Origin: Longispora fulva | GTDB lineage: Bacteria; Actinomycetota; Actinomycetes; Mycobacteriales; Micromonosporaceae | NCBI RefSeq assembly: GCF_015751905.1 | Contig: NZ_JADOUF010000001.1 | Span: forward strand, 4,650,001 to 4,714,000 | DNA: 64,000 nt | Direction: 5' to 3' | Part shown: one piece after another, positions 35,533 to 44,021 of the stretch | Numbering within the stretch: the first letter of the stretch is position 1 | Layout of the letters: each line of letters opens with the position of its first letter | Program-made: the position numbers and the translations under genes | Notes under the pieces: model-generated | Seen by the model: the letters and a program-made list of their open reading frames with translations, nothing else | Databases searched by the model: none | Told to the model about the DNA's origin: nothing

Positions 35533-36285
35533 TCATTCTCCCAAAGCCACCGGCCGGTCGGGGTCACTGATCCATTCACTCCAGGAACCCACATAGACAC
35601 TGGGGGTGTACCCCGCGAGCGTCGCAGCCAAAGCCGCCTGCGCCGCGGTGACGCCGCTCCCGCAGTACAACGCGAGGGGTTCGTCCTTCGACCCGTAGTC
35701 GGGGCCGTCGGGAATCGGACGGTTGCGGGCGCCCGGGATGTGGCCGGCCACGCGGTCGATCGGCTCGACCTCGCCCCGGAACCGCTCGGCGGCCCGGACG
35801 TCGAACAGCCGGCCCCGGCCGGCGAACTCCAGCGCGCCCGCCGCGTCCACGGTCGGCATCGAGCCGGGCGTGACCACGACGTCACCGCGCTCGGGGGTGG
35901 GGGTGTCCGTGCTCACAGTGCCGTCCCAGGCGGCGAACCCGCCGTCGAGCACGTACACCTCGGTCAGGCCGGCCCAGCGCAGGGTCCACCAGGCGCGGCC
36001 GGCGGCCAGACCGTCTCCGCCGTCGTACACCAGAACGGGACGATCCTGGCGAACCCCGGCGGCCCGGAGCGCCTCCTGCAGGTGTGACGGATCCGGCAAC
36101 GGATGCCGGCCGGCGGTTCCCGGGCGGCCACTAAGATCGGCGTCGAGGTCGACGAAGACCGCACCCGGCAGGTGGCCGGCGAGGTAATCGGACCGCCCAG
36201 GCTGGCCGACGAGGCGCCAGCGGACATCAAGTATGGTCATCGGGGAATATTCGGCCAGCTCGGCGGCCTTCAGCAGTGGGCTCAC
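35533..36285 (-). CDS. sseA: thiosulfate/3-mercaptopyruvate sulfurtransferase
   Basis: This 250-residue protein has two rhodanese domains. The inactive N-terminal one has LDVRWRL and HLPGAVFVDLDADL. The C-terminal one has the cysteine loop LYCGSGVTA (Cys208); the CGSGVTA loop fits mercaptopyruvate-type enzymes. It transfers sulfane sulfur to an acceptor such as cyanide or thiols. The GTG at 36285 follows a GAGGT. It heads the sseA-acuC-pat operon and is divergent from ideR. Confidence 0.92.
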   Translation of the reverse strand: MSPLLKAAELAEYSPMTILDVRWRLVGQPGRSDYLAGHLPGAVFVDLDADLSGRPGTAGRHPLPDPSHLQEALRAAGVRQDRPVLVYDGGDGLAAGRAWWTLRWAGLTEVYVLDGGFAAWDGTVSTDTPTPERGDVVVTPGSMPTVDAAGALEFAGRGRLFDVRAAERFRGEVEPIDRVAGHIPGARNRPIPDGPDYGSKDEPLALYCGSGVTAAQAALAATLAGYTPSVYVGSWSEWISDPDRPVALGE

Positions 36286-36294
36286 ACCTCAAGT

Positions 36295-36310
36295 CTGTCG
36301 TAGCCGACAG
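36295..36310. promoter_or_regulatory. dyad between sseA and ideR
   Basis: CTGTCG-TAGC-CGACAG is a perfect inverted repeat in the 55-bp divergent region, with TAGCAT close behind on the plus strand. It does not match the mycobacterial iron box, so an ideR autoregulatory role is only a guess. Confidence 0.3.
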
Positions 36311-36340
36311 GTAGCATTACTCCACGGGAGGGCGCACGCC

Positions 36341-37006
36341 GTGAATGAGCTGGTTGACACCACAGAGATGTACCTTCGCACCATCCTCGAGCTCGAAGAG
36401 GAGGGCGTCCCCGCGCTGCGGGCCCGGATCGCCGAGCGACTGCACCAGAGCGGTCCCACCGTGAGCCAGACCGTGGCCCGGATGGAGCGCGACGGCCTGG
36501 TCACCGTGCAGGACGACCGGCACCTCGAGCTGACCGCGACCGGGCGCGAGCACGCCGTCGCCGTCATGCGCAAGCACCGCCTCGCCGAGCTGCTGCTCGT
36601 CGACGTGATCGGCCTGCCGTACGAGGAGGCGCACGAAGAGGCGTGCCGCTGGGAGCACGTGATGAGCGACGCGGTCGAGAAGCGGGTCTACGACCTGCTC
36701 AAGCGCCCGACCCGCTCGCCGTACGGCAACCCGATCCCGGGCCTGGAGATCTTCGGCGGCGACGTCGAGGTGTCGTCCACCGAGCGCAACCTGGCCTCCA
36801 CGGGCCTCGTCGGGCCGGTCACCGTCGTGCGGATCTGCGAGAGCGTGCAGGTCGACGGCGAGGCGTTGCGGGAGCTGCACAGCGCCGGGATCAACCCCGG
36901 GGCCTCGGTCACGGTGAGCGGGGACCGGTCGGGGGTGACCGTGGTGTCCAGCGACGCGACGGTGAAGCTGACCCGGGACATCGCGAGCCGGGTCTTCGTC
37001 TCCTAG
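36341..37006 (+). CDS. ideR: DtxR/IdeR-family iron-dependent repressor
   Basis: This 221-residue metal-activated repressor has a winged helix with SGPTVSQTVARMERDGLV. All key ligand residues sit at canonical DtxR numbers: Met10, His79, Glu83, His98, Cys102, Glu105 and His106. The dimerisation region and a C-terminal SH3-like domain (NPGASVTVSGDRSGVTVVS) complete it. The family uses Fe(II) to repress iron uptake genes. The GTG at 36341 has GGGAGGG upstream. A 12-bp-stem terminator follows. In M. tuberculosis ideR is Rv2711, adjacent to sigB; here the acetylation operon lies between them. Confidence 0.95.
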   Translation: MNELVDTTEMYLRTILELEEEGVPALRARIAERLHQSGPTVSQTVARMERDGLVTVQDDRHLELTATGREHAVAVMRKHRLAELLLVDVIGLPYEEAHEEACRWEHVMSDAVEKRVYDLLKRPTRSPYGNPIPGLEIFGGDVEVSSTERNLASTGLVGPVTVVRICESVQVDGEALRELHSAGINPGASVTVSGDRSGVTVVSSDATVKLTRDIASRVFVS

Positions 37007-37016
37007 TCCAGTTCGT

Positions 37017-37050
37017 GAAAGGCCCCCGCGCTCAGCGTCGGGGGCCTTTC
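37017..37050 (+). terminator. terminator of ideR
   Basis: GAAAGGCCCCCG/CGGGGGCCTTTC, a perfect 12-bp stem with a 10-nt loop, eleven bases after the ideR stop. The A/T flanks make it usable in both directions. Confidence 0.8.
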
Positions 37051-37087
37051 CCATCGCCCGGGGTGACCACCCCCGGCCCGGCCGTGG

Positions 37088-37687
37088 TCACTTCTTGGCG
37101 TCGACCTTCTTCGCCAGCTCCGCCAACTTCGGCGCCAACGCCCCCGCCGCGGCGGCGTCCCCACCCGCCGGCAGCGTGTACCGCACGGTGAGCATCCGGT
37201 TGTTCGCCGACAGCCAGCCCACCTCCACCGTGCTCCCGCCGGCGCCGTCCGGCGGCAGGGTGCGGCTGTACGCCGCCTTGCCGAGGCCTGCGACCGCCGA
37301 GGCGCCCTTCGGGGTGACGGTGCTGGTGAACACCTTCGCGTCGGCCTTCGTCGGGGCGACGGCGAGGGTCAGGTCGGGGAAGCGGCTGTCGACCTGCTTG
37401 AGCACGCACGTCGTCGCCGGGGCCATGCCTCCGGAGACCGCGACCTGGAACCGCTCGCCGAGGGCCTGGGCGACGACCTCGTAGTCGAGGAGCTCGCACG
37501 CGCCGCCGGCCGCCGCCGCCGGCTGGGCCGCCGAGGCCGGAACCTGGCTGGGGGCGGCCACGGGCGGCTGCGCGGCGGACTCGACCTTGCTCGGGTCCGC
37601 GGACACCGGGGTCTGCTTCGGGGCGTCGGAACACCCGGCCAGGGTCAGCAGGCCGAGCACCGCGATCGTGGGAACCTTGAGACTCAC
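37088..37687 (-). CDS. lipoprotein, DUF3558-like
   Basis: This 199-residue protein has a lipoprotein signal peptide (VPTIAVLGLLTLAGC, lipobox LAGC with Cys19), then a long proline/alanine spacer. The exported domain starts GACELLDYEVVAQALG and contains PATTCVLKQVDSRFPDLTLAV; the two cysteines should pair. The layout matches small actinobacterial lipoproteins of the DUF3558 type. Role unknown. Confidence 0.82.
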   Translation of the reverse strand: MSLKVPTIAVLGLLTLAGCSDAPKQTPVSADPSKVESAAQPPVAAPSQVPASAAQPAAAAGGACELLDYEVVAQALGERFQVAVSGGMAPATTCVLKQVDSRFPDLTLAVAPTKADAKVFTSTVTPKGASAVAGLGKAAYSRTLPPDGAGGSTVEVGWLSANNRMLTVRYTLPAGGDAAAAGALAPKLAELAKKVDAKK

Positions 37688-37798
37688 CTTGAGTCACCTC
37701 CAGCCGACCAGGTTACCCGGAGCGGGCCGCCGGACACCGGTCACTACGACCCCGTAACCCCCCAACGAAATTGATCTTCGCCTTTGATCGAACGTCTT

Positions 37799-37899
37799 GG
37801 CCCGCTGAGAGCGGGGAGGCGAAGGCGGAGGTGCGCCTGCATACCGGCGTTGTATGCAGGCGTGCCGGCAACGCACGCACCGCCGCTCTCAGCGGGCCC
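37799..37899. repeat. structured intergenic element A, 101 bp
   Basis: An outer perfect 16-bp stem joins GGCCCGCTGAGAGCGG with its complement at the far end. An inner perfect 11-bp stem CGCCTGCATAC/GTATGCAGGCG has the loop CGGCGTT. Conserved single-stranded tracts GGGGAGGCGAAGGCGGA and CAACGCACGCA are identical in element B. Its right end contains the TGA stop of lhgO, so the last codons of that gene form part of the stem. Confidence 0.8.
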
Positions 37900-39079
37900 C
37901 GGGCAGAGTGGAAACGATGTGGCGGGCGATCTCCAGGGACGCCGTGGCGGCCGGGGACGGGGCGTTGAGGACGTGCACCTGGGGGCCCTTCGCCACGATC
38001 AGGAAGTCGTCGACGAGCTCGCCGGTGGGCTTGACGGCCTGGGCACGCACCCCGGCCGACGACTTCACCAGGTCGGCCTCGGTGATCGCCGGCACGAGTC
38101 GGGCCAGGCTCTCGGCGAACCGGGCCTTCGACAGGGACCGGCGGACCTCGGTCATGCCGTAGCGCAGGTGTCGGCGGGCGATCTGCCACAGGCCCGGATA
38201 GGCGAGGGTGCCGGCGAGGTCGCGGACGTTGACCTTGCCCCAGGAGTAGCCTTCGCGGGCCAGCGCGAGGACGGCGTTGGGGCCGGCGTGCACGCCGCCG
38301 TCGATCATCTTGGTCAGGTGCACGCCCAGGAACGGGAACTGCGGGTCGGGCACCGGGTAGATCAGGCCCTTGACCAGGTCGCGCTTCTCGGGCGTCAACT
38401 CATAGTATTCACCCCGGAACGGGATGATCCGGGCCGGCGGGTCGATGCCGCCCAGCCGGGCGATCCGGTCGGCGTGCAGGCCGGCGCAGTTGACCAGGAC
38501 GTCCGCCGGGAACTCCCCCGCCGTGGTCTCCACGATCACGCCGCCCCTGTCGGGCCGCAGGCCGGTGACCTTGGTGCCGGTGCGCAGGGACGCGCCGGCC
38601 TTGTCCAGCAGTTCGGCGAGCTTCAGGCACACCTGGCCGTAGTCGACGATGCCGGTGGAGGCGATGTGCAGGGCGCCGACGGTGGCGACGTTCGGCTCGT
38701 ACTCGCGCGCCTCCGCCGCGTCGATCCGGCGGACCGGCAGCTCGTTGGCCAGTGAACGCTCGTGCAGCGCCTCCAGGCGGGGCAGCTCGTCGGCGGACGT
38801 GGCCACGATCAGCTTGCCGCACACGTCGTGCGCGATGCCGTTCTCCTCGCAGAACCGGACCATCGAGACACTTCCGGCACGGGCGAACCGGGCCTTGAGG
38901 CTGCCGGGCTTGTAGTACACGCCGGCGTGGATGACGCCGCTGTTGTGGCCGGTCTGGTGCGCGCCCCAGCCGGACTCCTTCTCGATGACCGTGACCTGGG
39001 CGTCCGGGCGGTCCTGGGTGATCCGGTGCGCCGTGGCCAGACCGACGATCCCGCCGCCGATCACTACATACCTGGTCAT
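37889..39079 (-). CDS. lhgO: L-2-hydroxyglutarate oxidase
   Basis: This 396-residue FAD-dependent oxidase of the DAO fold converts L-2-hydroxyglutarate to 2-oxoglutarate. The dinucleotide motif YVVIGGGIVGLATAHRI is N-terminal. YYKPGSLKARFARAG, VNCAGLHADRIA and a conserved C-terminal block (AGVRAQAV, DDFLIVAKGPQVHVLNAPSPAATA) follow the LhgO pattern. The ATG at 39079 is preferred over 39085 because the GGAGG is seven bases from it. The stop codon is inside structured element A. Confidence 0.93.
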   Translation of the reverse strand: MTRYVVIGGGIVGLATAHRITQDRPDAQVTVIEKESGWGAHQTGHNSGVIHAGVYYKPGSLKARFARAGSVSMVRFCEENGIAHDVCGKLIVATSADELPRLEALHERSLANELPVRRIDAAEAREYEPNVATVGALHIASTGIVDYGQVCLKLAELLDKAGASLRTGTKVTGLRPDRGGVIVETTAGEFPADVLVNCAGLHADRIARLGGIDPPARIIPFRGEYYELTPEKRDLVKGLIYPVPDPQFPFLGVHLTKMIDGGVHAGPNAVLALAREGYSWGKVNVRDLAGTLAYPGLWQIARRHLRYGMTEVRRSLSKARFAESLARLVPAITEADLVKSSAGVRAQAVKPTGELVDDFLIVAKGPQVHVLNAPSPAATASLEIARHIVSTLPGAR

Positions 39080-39336
39080 ATCCATTCCTCCGCCCGCCGG
39101 GATCGGCTGTGGCCGATCGTATTCTCCCGACCGCACGGTGTCGTTACCGCCATGTGTCCAACCCGCGAAACCCCCTTTCACGGTTACGGTGGTCCCTCCC
39201 CCGGCACGCGTCGGCGACCTCCGGCACCAGTCACCCTCAGTGCCCGAATAGCGACGCTTCCACCGACCCCGCCTGGGCGAAGGGAGCCCGACGGGGGGCC
39301 ATAGACTCACCAGGACCCCGAGAGCTCAGGAGTGCC

Positions 39337-40479
39337 ATGTCGTCCGAAGTCGTCGCGCTCGGCCAGCCCACGGTCGGGGAGGCCGAACTCAAGGCCATCG
39401 CCGAGGTGTTCGCCTCCGGCTGGCTCGCCGGGGCCGGCCCGACCTGCCAGCGGTTCGAGGAACGGTTCGCCGCCGTCGCCGGTACCGCGCACGCCCTGGC
39501 CACCAACAACTGCGGCTCGGCTCTGCACCTTGCCATGCTGACCCTGGGCGTCGAGCCGGGCGACGAGCTGATCGTCGGGGACTACACGTTCCCGGCCACC
39601 GGCCACGCCGTGATGTACCCGGGCGCCAGGCCCGTCTTCGCCGACATCAGGCCGGACATCTGGACCATCGACCCCGCTCACGTGGAGTCCCTCATCACCC
39701 CTCGCACCCGGGGCATCGTGGCCGTCGACGTCGCCGGCCAGCCCGCCGACTACGCCGAGCTGCGCGCGATCGCCGACAAGCACGGGCTCTTCATCATCGA
39801 AGACGCCGCCTGCGCCGCCGGGGCCTCCTACCAGGGCCGGCCGGCCGGCTCGCTGGGCGACGTGGCCACGTTCAGCTTCCACGGCCGGAAGAACATCACG
39901 GCCGGCGAGGGCGGGGCGTTCACCACCGACCGGGCCGACCTGGTCGCGCACGCCCGCAAGCTGCACACGTACGGCATCGCGCCGGCCGTGGACCGGGCCG
40001 CCTCCAGCGCGCTGCCGATCCCGGAGTTCGACGAGCTGGGCTACAACTACCGGCTCTCGGACGTGGCCGCAGCGATCATGCTGGTCCAGCTGGACCGGCT
40101 GCCCCTGCTGCTCCGAGCCCGCCAGCACATCGCCGCGCGCTATGAGCACCTGCTCGGGGACTTCGAGCTGATCGGAACGCCTCAGGTCGCGGCGGACCGG
40201 ACGCACCCGTGGCAGGCGTACATCATCACTCTGAACTCCGGCATCGACCGGGGCGAGGTGGCCCAGCGGCTGCGGGCGCGCGGGGTGCAGTGCAACTTCG
40301 GCACCTACGCCTCGCACGTCCAGCCCCTCTACGGCAAGACGCACGAGTGCCCGGTGTCCGCCGACCTGTTCGGCCGGCACCTGGCCATCCCGATGCACGC
40401 GAACCTGACCGAAGCAGAGATCGAGACCGTCGCCGCCGCCGTCCGCACGGTGGTCACCGACGTCGCCCAGGGAGTCTGA
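39337..40479 (+). CDS. DegT/DnrJ/EryC1 sugar aminotransferase, first copy
   Basis: This PLP enzyme of 380 residues usually transfers an amino group to a keto nucleotide sugar. The Schiff-base lysine is Lys185 in FSFHGRKNITAGEGGAF, and Asp156 in IIEDAACAAGA contacts the cofactor. IPEFDELGYNYRLSDVAAA matches the family. It opens the accessory glycan locus. The next gene starts one base after its stop. CAGGAG precedes the ATG. The sugar position aminated cannot be read from the sequence. Confidence 0.92.
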   Translation: MSSEVVALGQPTVGEAELKAIAEVFASGWLAGAGPTCQRFEERFAAVAGTAHALATNNCGSALHLAMLTLGVEPGDELIVGDYTFPATGHAVMYPGARPVFADIRPDIWTIDPAHVESLITPRTRGIVAVDVAGQPADYAELRAIADKHGLFIIEDAACAAGASYQGRPAGSLGDVATFSFHGRKNITAGEGGAFTTDRADLVAHARKLHTYGIAPAVDRAASSALPIPEFDELGYNYRLSDVAAAIMLVQLDRLPLLLRARQHIAARYEHLLGDFELIGTPQVAADRTHPWQAYIITLNSGIDRGEVAQRLRARGVQCNFGTYASHVQPLYGKTHECPVSADLFGRHLAIPMHANLTEAEIETVAAAVRTVVTDVAQGV

Positions 40480-40480
40480 A

Positions 40481-41416
40481 GTGTCGAAGAAAACCGTCTT
40501 CATCACCGGCGGGGCCGGGTTCATCGGGCTGCACGTCATCCCGCTGCTGTTGGAGAAGGACTACCAGATCCGGATCTTCGACAACATGGCGCGCGGCGAC
40601 CGGGCCCGGGTCAACGAGCTGATCGCCACCGGCGACGTCGAGCTGGTCGAGCAGGACGTCCGCTACGGCGGTGGCGTGCACAACGCCATGAAGGGCGCCA
40701 CGCACGTCATCCACTTCGCCACGGTGTCGATCAACAAGTCCATCGCGGACCCGTACGAGTCGATCGACATCAACATGGTCGGCAACAACAACGTGTTCGC
40801 GGCGGCGGCCGACCACGGGGTCGAGCGGCTCGTGTTCGCCTCCTCCGCGAGCGTGTACGGCGACCCGAAGCGGCTGCCGATGCACGAGGACGACGAGCTG
40901 AACCCGCTCACGCCCTACTGCATCTCCAAGCGGGCCGGCGAGGACCTGCTGGGCTTCTACCAGCGCACCAAGGGCCTGAGTTGGAACGCGCTGCGCTTCT
41001 TCAACGTGTACGGCCCCGGCCAGAAGATCGAGGCCTACTACACCAGCGTCATCAACACGTTCATCCAGCGAATCCGGGCCGGCCAGGCGCCCACGATCGA
41101 CGGCAAGGGTGAGCAGTCGATGGACTTCATCCACGTCACCGACCTGGCCCGCAGCGTCGTGTGCGCGCTGGAGTCCGAGGGCGACAACCTGCCGATCAAC
41201 ATCGGCACCGGCATCGACACCTCGATCGCCACCCTCGCCCGGATCCTGATCGACGCCCTCGGCTCCGACGTCGAGCCGATCTTCGTGCCGCGCGACGTGC
41301 TGGTCAGCCGGCGGGCCGCCGACATCACCCGGGCACGCGAGGTGCTCGGCTGGGAACCGACGATCACGGTGGAAGAGGGCATGACCGCGCTGGTGAAGGC
41401 GGCACTGGAGCAGTGA
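40481..41416 (+). CDS. NAD-dependent nucleotide-sugar epimerase/dehydratase
   Basis: This 311-residue extended short-chain dehydrogenase has the NAD motif [23 protein letters not shown] with the catalytic serine region, and YCISK (Tyr-x3-Lys). A family-typical [10 protein letters not shown] and [15 protein letters not shown] follow. It is of the UDP-glucose 4-epimerase/dTDP-glucose 4,6-dehydratase type; the active-site residues do not decide between the two. It is tightly packed between the aminotransferase and the acyltransferase (GTGA overlap). Confidence 0.9.
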   Translation: MSKKTVFITGGAGFIGLHVIPLLLEKDYQIRIFDNMARGDRARVNELIATGDVELVEQDVRYGGGVHNAMKGATHVIHFATVSINKSIADPYESIDINMVGNNNVFAAAADHGVERLVFASSASVYGDPKRLPMHEDDELNPLTPYCISKRAGEDLLGFYQRTKGLSWNALRFFNVYGPGQKIEAYYTSVINTFIQRIRAGQAPTIDGKGEQSMDFIHVTDLARSVVCALESEGDNLPINIGTGIDTSIATLARILIDALGSDVEPIFVPRDVLVSRRAADITRAREVLGWEPTITVEEGMTALVKAALEQ

Positions 41417-41838
41417 GCCTCCCGGCCAATCCGTACAACGAGCACGCGTGGATCAGCGGTGACCCGGTGATCGGGGCCGGCACCTGGATCGGGGCGTTCA
41501 CGGTGCTCGACGGGTCCGGCGGGCTGACCATCGGCACCGGCTGCGACATCAGCTGCGGCGCGCAGATCTACACCCATTCGACGGCCCGCCGGTGCGTGTC
41601 CGGCCGGGCCTATCCCGACGTCGACCGGGCCCCTGTGACCATCGGAGACCGGGTGTTCGTCGGGGCCAACGCCGTCATCCAGATGGGCGTCACCATCGGG
41701 GACGGTGCCGTCGTGGCCGCCGGAGCCGTGGTGAGCAGGGACGTGCCGGCCGGCACCGTGGTCGCCGGAGTGCCGGCACGGGTGGTGTCGACCGTGGTGT
41801 TCGACGGGGAAAATGTCCGCTTCGAGGGAGTCAGCTAG
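41413..41838 (+). CDS. left-handed beta-helix acyltransferase
   Basis: A 141-residue hexapeptide-repeat protein ([76 protein letters not shown]). This is typical of O- or N-acetyltransferases on sugars; [11 protein letters not shown] closes the helix. Its short length and the neighbouring aminotransferase suggest N-acetylation of an amino sugar, similar in role to WlbB, but this is inference. The GTG start overlaps the epimerase stop. Its TAG shares a base with the next GTG. Confidence 0.88.
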   Translation: MSLPANPYNEHAWISGDPVIGAGTWIGAFTVLDGSGGLTIGTGCDISCGAQIYTHSTARRCVSGRAYPDVDRAPVTIGDRVFVGANAVIQMGVTIGDGAVVAAGAVVSRDVPAGTVVAGVPARVVSTVVFDGENVRFEGVS

Positions 41839-43010
41839 TGCGGATCGCCGTCGTCAACAACTTCTACCCGCCCCGCGTCGGCGGCTCGGCGCACCTGTCG
41901 GAGTCCCTGGCCCACGGGTACGCCGCCGCCGGGCACGAGGTGCTGGTGCTCACCGCGACCTACAAGGACGCGCCGCTCGACGAGATGCGCGGCGGTTGCC
42001 GGGTGCTCCGGCTGCCGTCCTGGCAGCTGCCCAGCTCGGTGGCCGGCTTCGACATCGGGTTCACGGTCCGGCCGTCCCTGCTGCGCACCGTCACCGGGAT
42101 CCTCGACGAGTTCCAGCCCGACGTGATCCACCAGCACGGCCAGTTCTTCGACCTCACCTGGGCCAGCGGGCTCTACGCCCGCAAGCGCGACGTGCCGACG
42201 CTGCTCAGCGTGCACACCCGGCTGGAGAGCCCGCGCGCGGCGTACCAGGCGGTGTTCACGGTCGGGGACTCGATGCTGGTCGCGCCGATCCTGCGGCGGT
42301 ACAAGCCGAGGTTCGTCGTGATGGACGTGCAGATGGAGGAGTACATCCAGAAGCGGTACCGCTCGGCGGTCAGCGGACTGGAGTACATCCCGGTCGGGGT
42401 GGATCCCCAGTGGCTGCTGAACGGCGACGGCGCCGGCATCCGGGAGCGGCACGGGCTGGGCGACCGGCCGATCGCGCTGTCCCTCGGGCACGTCATCCCG
42501 CTCCGCGACCGGGTCCAGCTCGTCCGGGCCCTGCCCCGGGTGCTGGAGAAGGTGCCGGACCTCGCGGTGCTCGTCGTCGGGACGGTCTACTACGACAAGT
42601 TCCTCAAGCTGGCCGAGGAGCTGGGCGTGCGGGACGCGATCGTGGCCCCCGGCGCGGTGCCGAAGTCGGAGATCCCGGCGTACGTGGCCGCCGCCGACCT
42701 GGAGACCCACGACCTGGACGGCTTCGGGCTGGGCACGGCAGCGCTGGAGGCGATGGGCGCGGGCTGCCCCGTGGTGGCCGCCGTGCGCCCGGACAACTTC
42801 CCCGGCATCGAGCTGCGCGACCGCGAGCACCTGTACCTGACACCGGTCGGCGACACCGGGGCCCTGGCCGACACGCTGATCGAGGTGCTGACGGACCGCG
42901 ACCGGGCCCGCGAGGTGGGGCTGGGCGGCCAGCGCCTGATCCACGAGCGGTTCACTCTGGACTCGGTGCTCAAGTCGCACCTGGCGACCCTGGAGTCGAT
43001 GGTCGGCTGA
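41838..43010 (+). CDS. GT4-family glycosyltransferase
   Basis: This 390-residue GT-B glycosyltransferase has the N-terminal NNFYPPRVGGSAHLSESLAHGY, with the glycine loop of retaining GT4 enzymes. The C-terminal domain has LSLGHVIPLRDRVQLVRALP, a GAVPKSEIPAYVAAAD segment and the sugar-nucleotide site LDGFGLGTAALEAMGAGCPVVA. The E-x7-E pattern is partly altered (ETHDLDGFGLGTAALE). It ends the plus-strand operon of four coupled genes, followed by a perfect 41-bp palindrome. Confidence 0.9.
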   Translation: MRIAVVNNFYPPRVGGSAHLSESLAHGYAAAGHEVLVLTATYKDAPLDEMRGGCRVLRLPSWQLPSSVAGFDIGFTVRPSLLRTVTGILDEFQPDVIHQHGQFFDLTWASGLYARKRDVPTLLSVHTRLESPRAAYQAVFTVGDSMLVAPILRRYKPRFVVMDVQMEEYIQKRYRSAVSGLEYIPVGVDPQWLLNGDGAGIRERHGLGDRPIALSLGHVIPLRDRVQLVRALPRVLEKVPDLAVLVVGTVYYDKFLKLAEELGVRDAIVAPGAVPKSEIPAYVAAADLETHDLDGFGLGTAALEAMGAGCPVVAAVRPDNFPGIELRDREHLYLTPVGDTGALADTLIEVLTDRDRAREVGLGGQRLIHERFTLDSVLKSHLATLESMVG

Positions 43011-43025
43011 GCAAGCCCCCACCGC

Positions 43026-43066
43026 ACGAATAATGCGCATGCATAATATGCATGCGCATTATTCGT
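43026..43066. terminator. perfect 41-bp AT-rich palindrome, likely bidirectional terminator
   Basis: A 20-base arm from ACGAATAATG through TGCATA is followed by a single A and the exact complement. It sits between the convergent GT4 and Gfo/Idh/MocA genes, 15 and 10 bases from their stops. Its A/T content contrasts sharply with the surrounding DNA. Confidence 0.65.
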
Positions 43067-43076
43067 CGTGTCACGC

Positions 43077-44021
43077 TCAGGCGGTCGCGAGGACCCCGCC
43101 CACCGCGCGGTGCGCCGGCAGGATGCTGGCGCGCTCCTCGGCCGAGTCGGCCTTGCCGTCCAGGATGTCCAGGAACCGGTCCAGCTGCGCGGCCAGGGGC
43201 TCGCGGACCGTGATCAGCTCCGGGATCTCGATGATGCTCTGCTGCCGGTAACCGCGCCCGTCGGGCGTCGCCGCGTCCAGGGACACGTGCCGGTAGATCG
43301 TCACGTCCTTGCGGAGCAGGTCGACCTCGATGCACCGGTCGACCTCGTTGACGGTCAGCGACCGGACCTTGCGCTGGCCGATCCGGCTCGCCGACACCGT
43401 CGCCACCCCGCCGTCGGGGAAGGTGAGCAGCGCCTCGGCGACGTCCTCGGCCCCGGCGACCGACTCCGGGTGGAAGTGGCCGAGCATGCCGCGCACGCCG
43501 GCCGGCTCCGCGCCGCCGAACATCCCGATCGCCAGATCGACGTCGTGCACGAGCAGGTCCCAGGCGACGCCGGTCCGGATCCGGGGCGCGTACGGCGAGT
43601 GCCGGGTGGCCGTCACGTGCACCGGCCGGTCGACGAGCTGGCGCGCGGTGAGGATGGCCGGGTTGAAGCGCTCGAGGAACCCGCACATCAGGGGCACGTC
43701 CCGGGCCGCCGACAGGGCCACGATCTCCTCGGTCTCCGCGAGGCTCGCGCAGACCGGCTTCTCGACGAGGAGGGGCAGGCCCTCGGTCAGTACCCGGTAG
43801 GCGACGTCCCGGTGCGACTCGGTGGCCGAGGCGACGATCACGGCGTCGATCCCGGCGAAGTCGAGTTCGGGCACCCACTCGGCGCCGTACCGCTCGGCGA
43901 CCTCACGGCCGACGTCCTCGCGGGGCTCGACGACCCGGACCAGCTCGGCCCGGTCGGACTGGGACACGACCCGGGCGTGCAGCGCACCCATCACCCCGGT
44001 GCCGACCAGCGCGAACCTCAT
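43077..44021 (-). CDS. Gfo/Idh/MocA oxidoreductase, GnnA-like
   Basis: This 314-residue NAD-dependent sugar dehydrogenase has a Rossmann motif LVGTGVMGALHARVV, the catalytic lysine motif LLVEKPVCAS (Lys88), MCGFLERFNPAI and DLLVHDVDLAIGMFGG. The ERFNP block is typical of UDP-GlcNAc 3-dehydrogenases (GnnA/WlbA type), which supply a 3-keto sugar to a partner aminotransferase. That partner is the preceding gene on the minus strand, joined by an ATGA overlap. The exact substrate is inferred. Confidence 0.88.
   Translation of the reverse strand: MRFALVGTGVMGALHARVVSQSDRAELVRVVEPREDVGREVAERYGAEWVPELDFAGIDAVIVASATESHRDVAYRVLTEGLPLLVEKPVCASLAETEEIVALSAARDVPLMCGFLERFNPAILTARQLVDRPVHVTATRHSPYAPRIRTGVAWDLLVHDVDLAIGMFGGAEPAGVRGMLGHFHPESVAGAEDVAEALLTFPDGGVATVSASRIGQRKVRSLTVNEVDRCIEVDLLRKDVTIYRHVSLDAATPDGRGYRQQSIIEIPELITVREPLAAQLDRFLDILDGKADSAEERASILPAHRAVGGVLATA

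Noticed and set aside
36295-36310. Mycobacterial-type iron box before ideR
   Set aside because: The dyad does not match the TTAGGTTAG-type consensus; it is listed only as a low-confidence operator.
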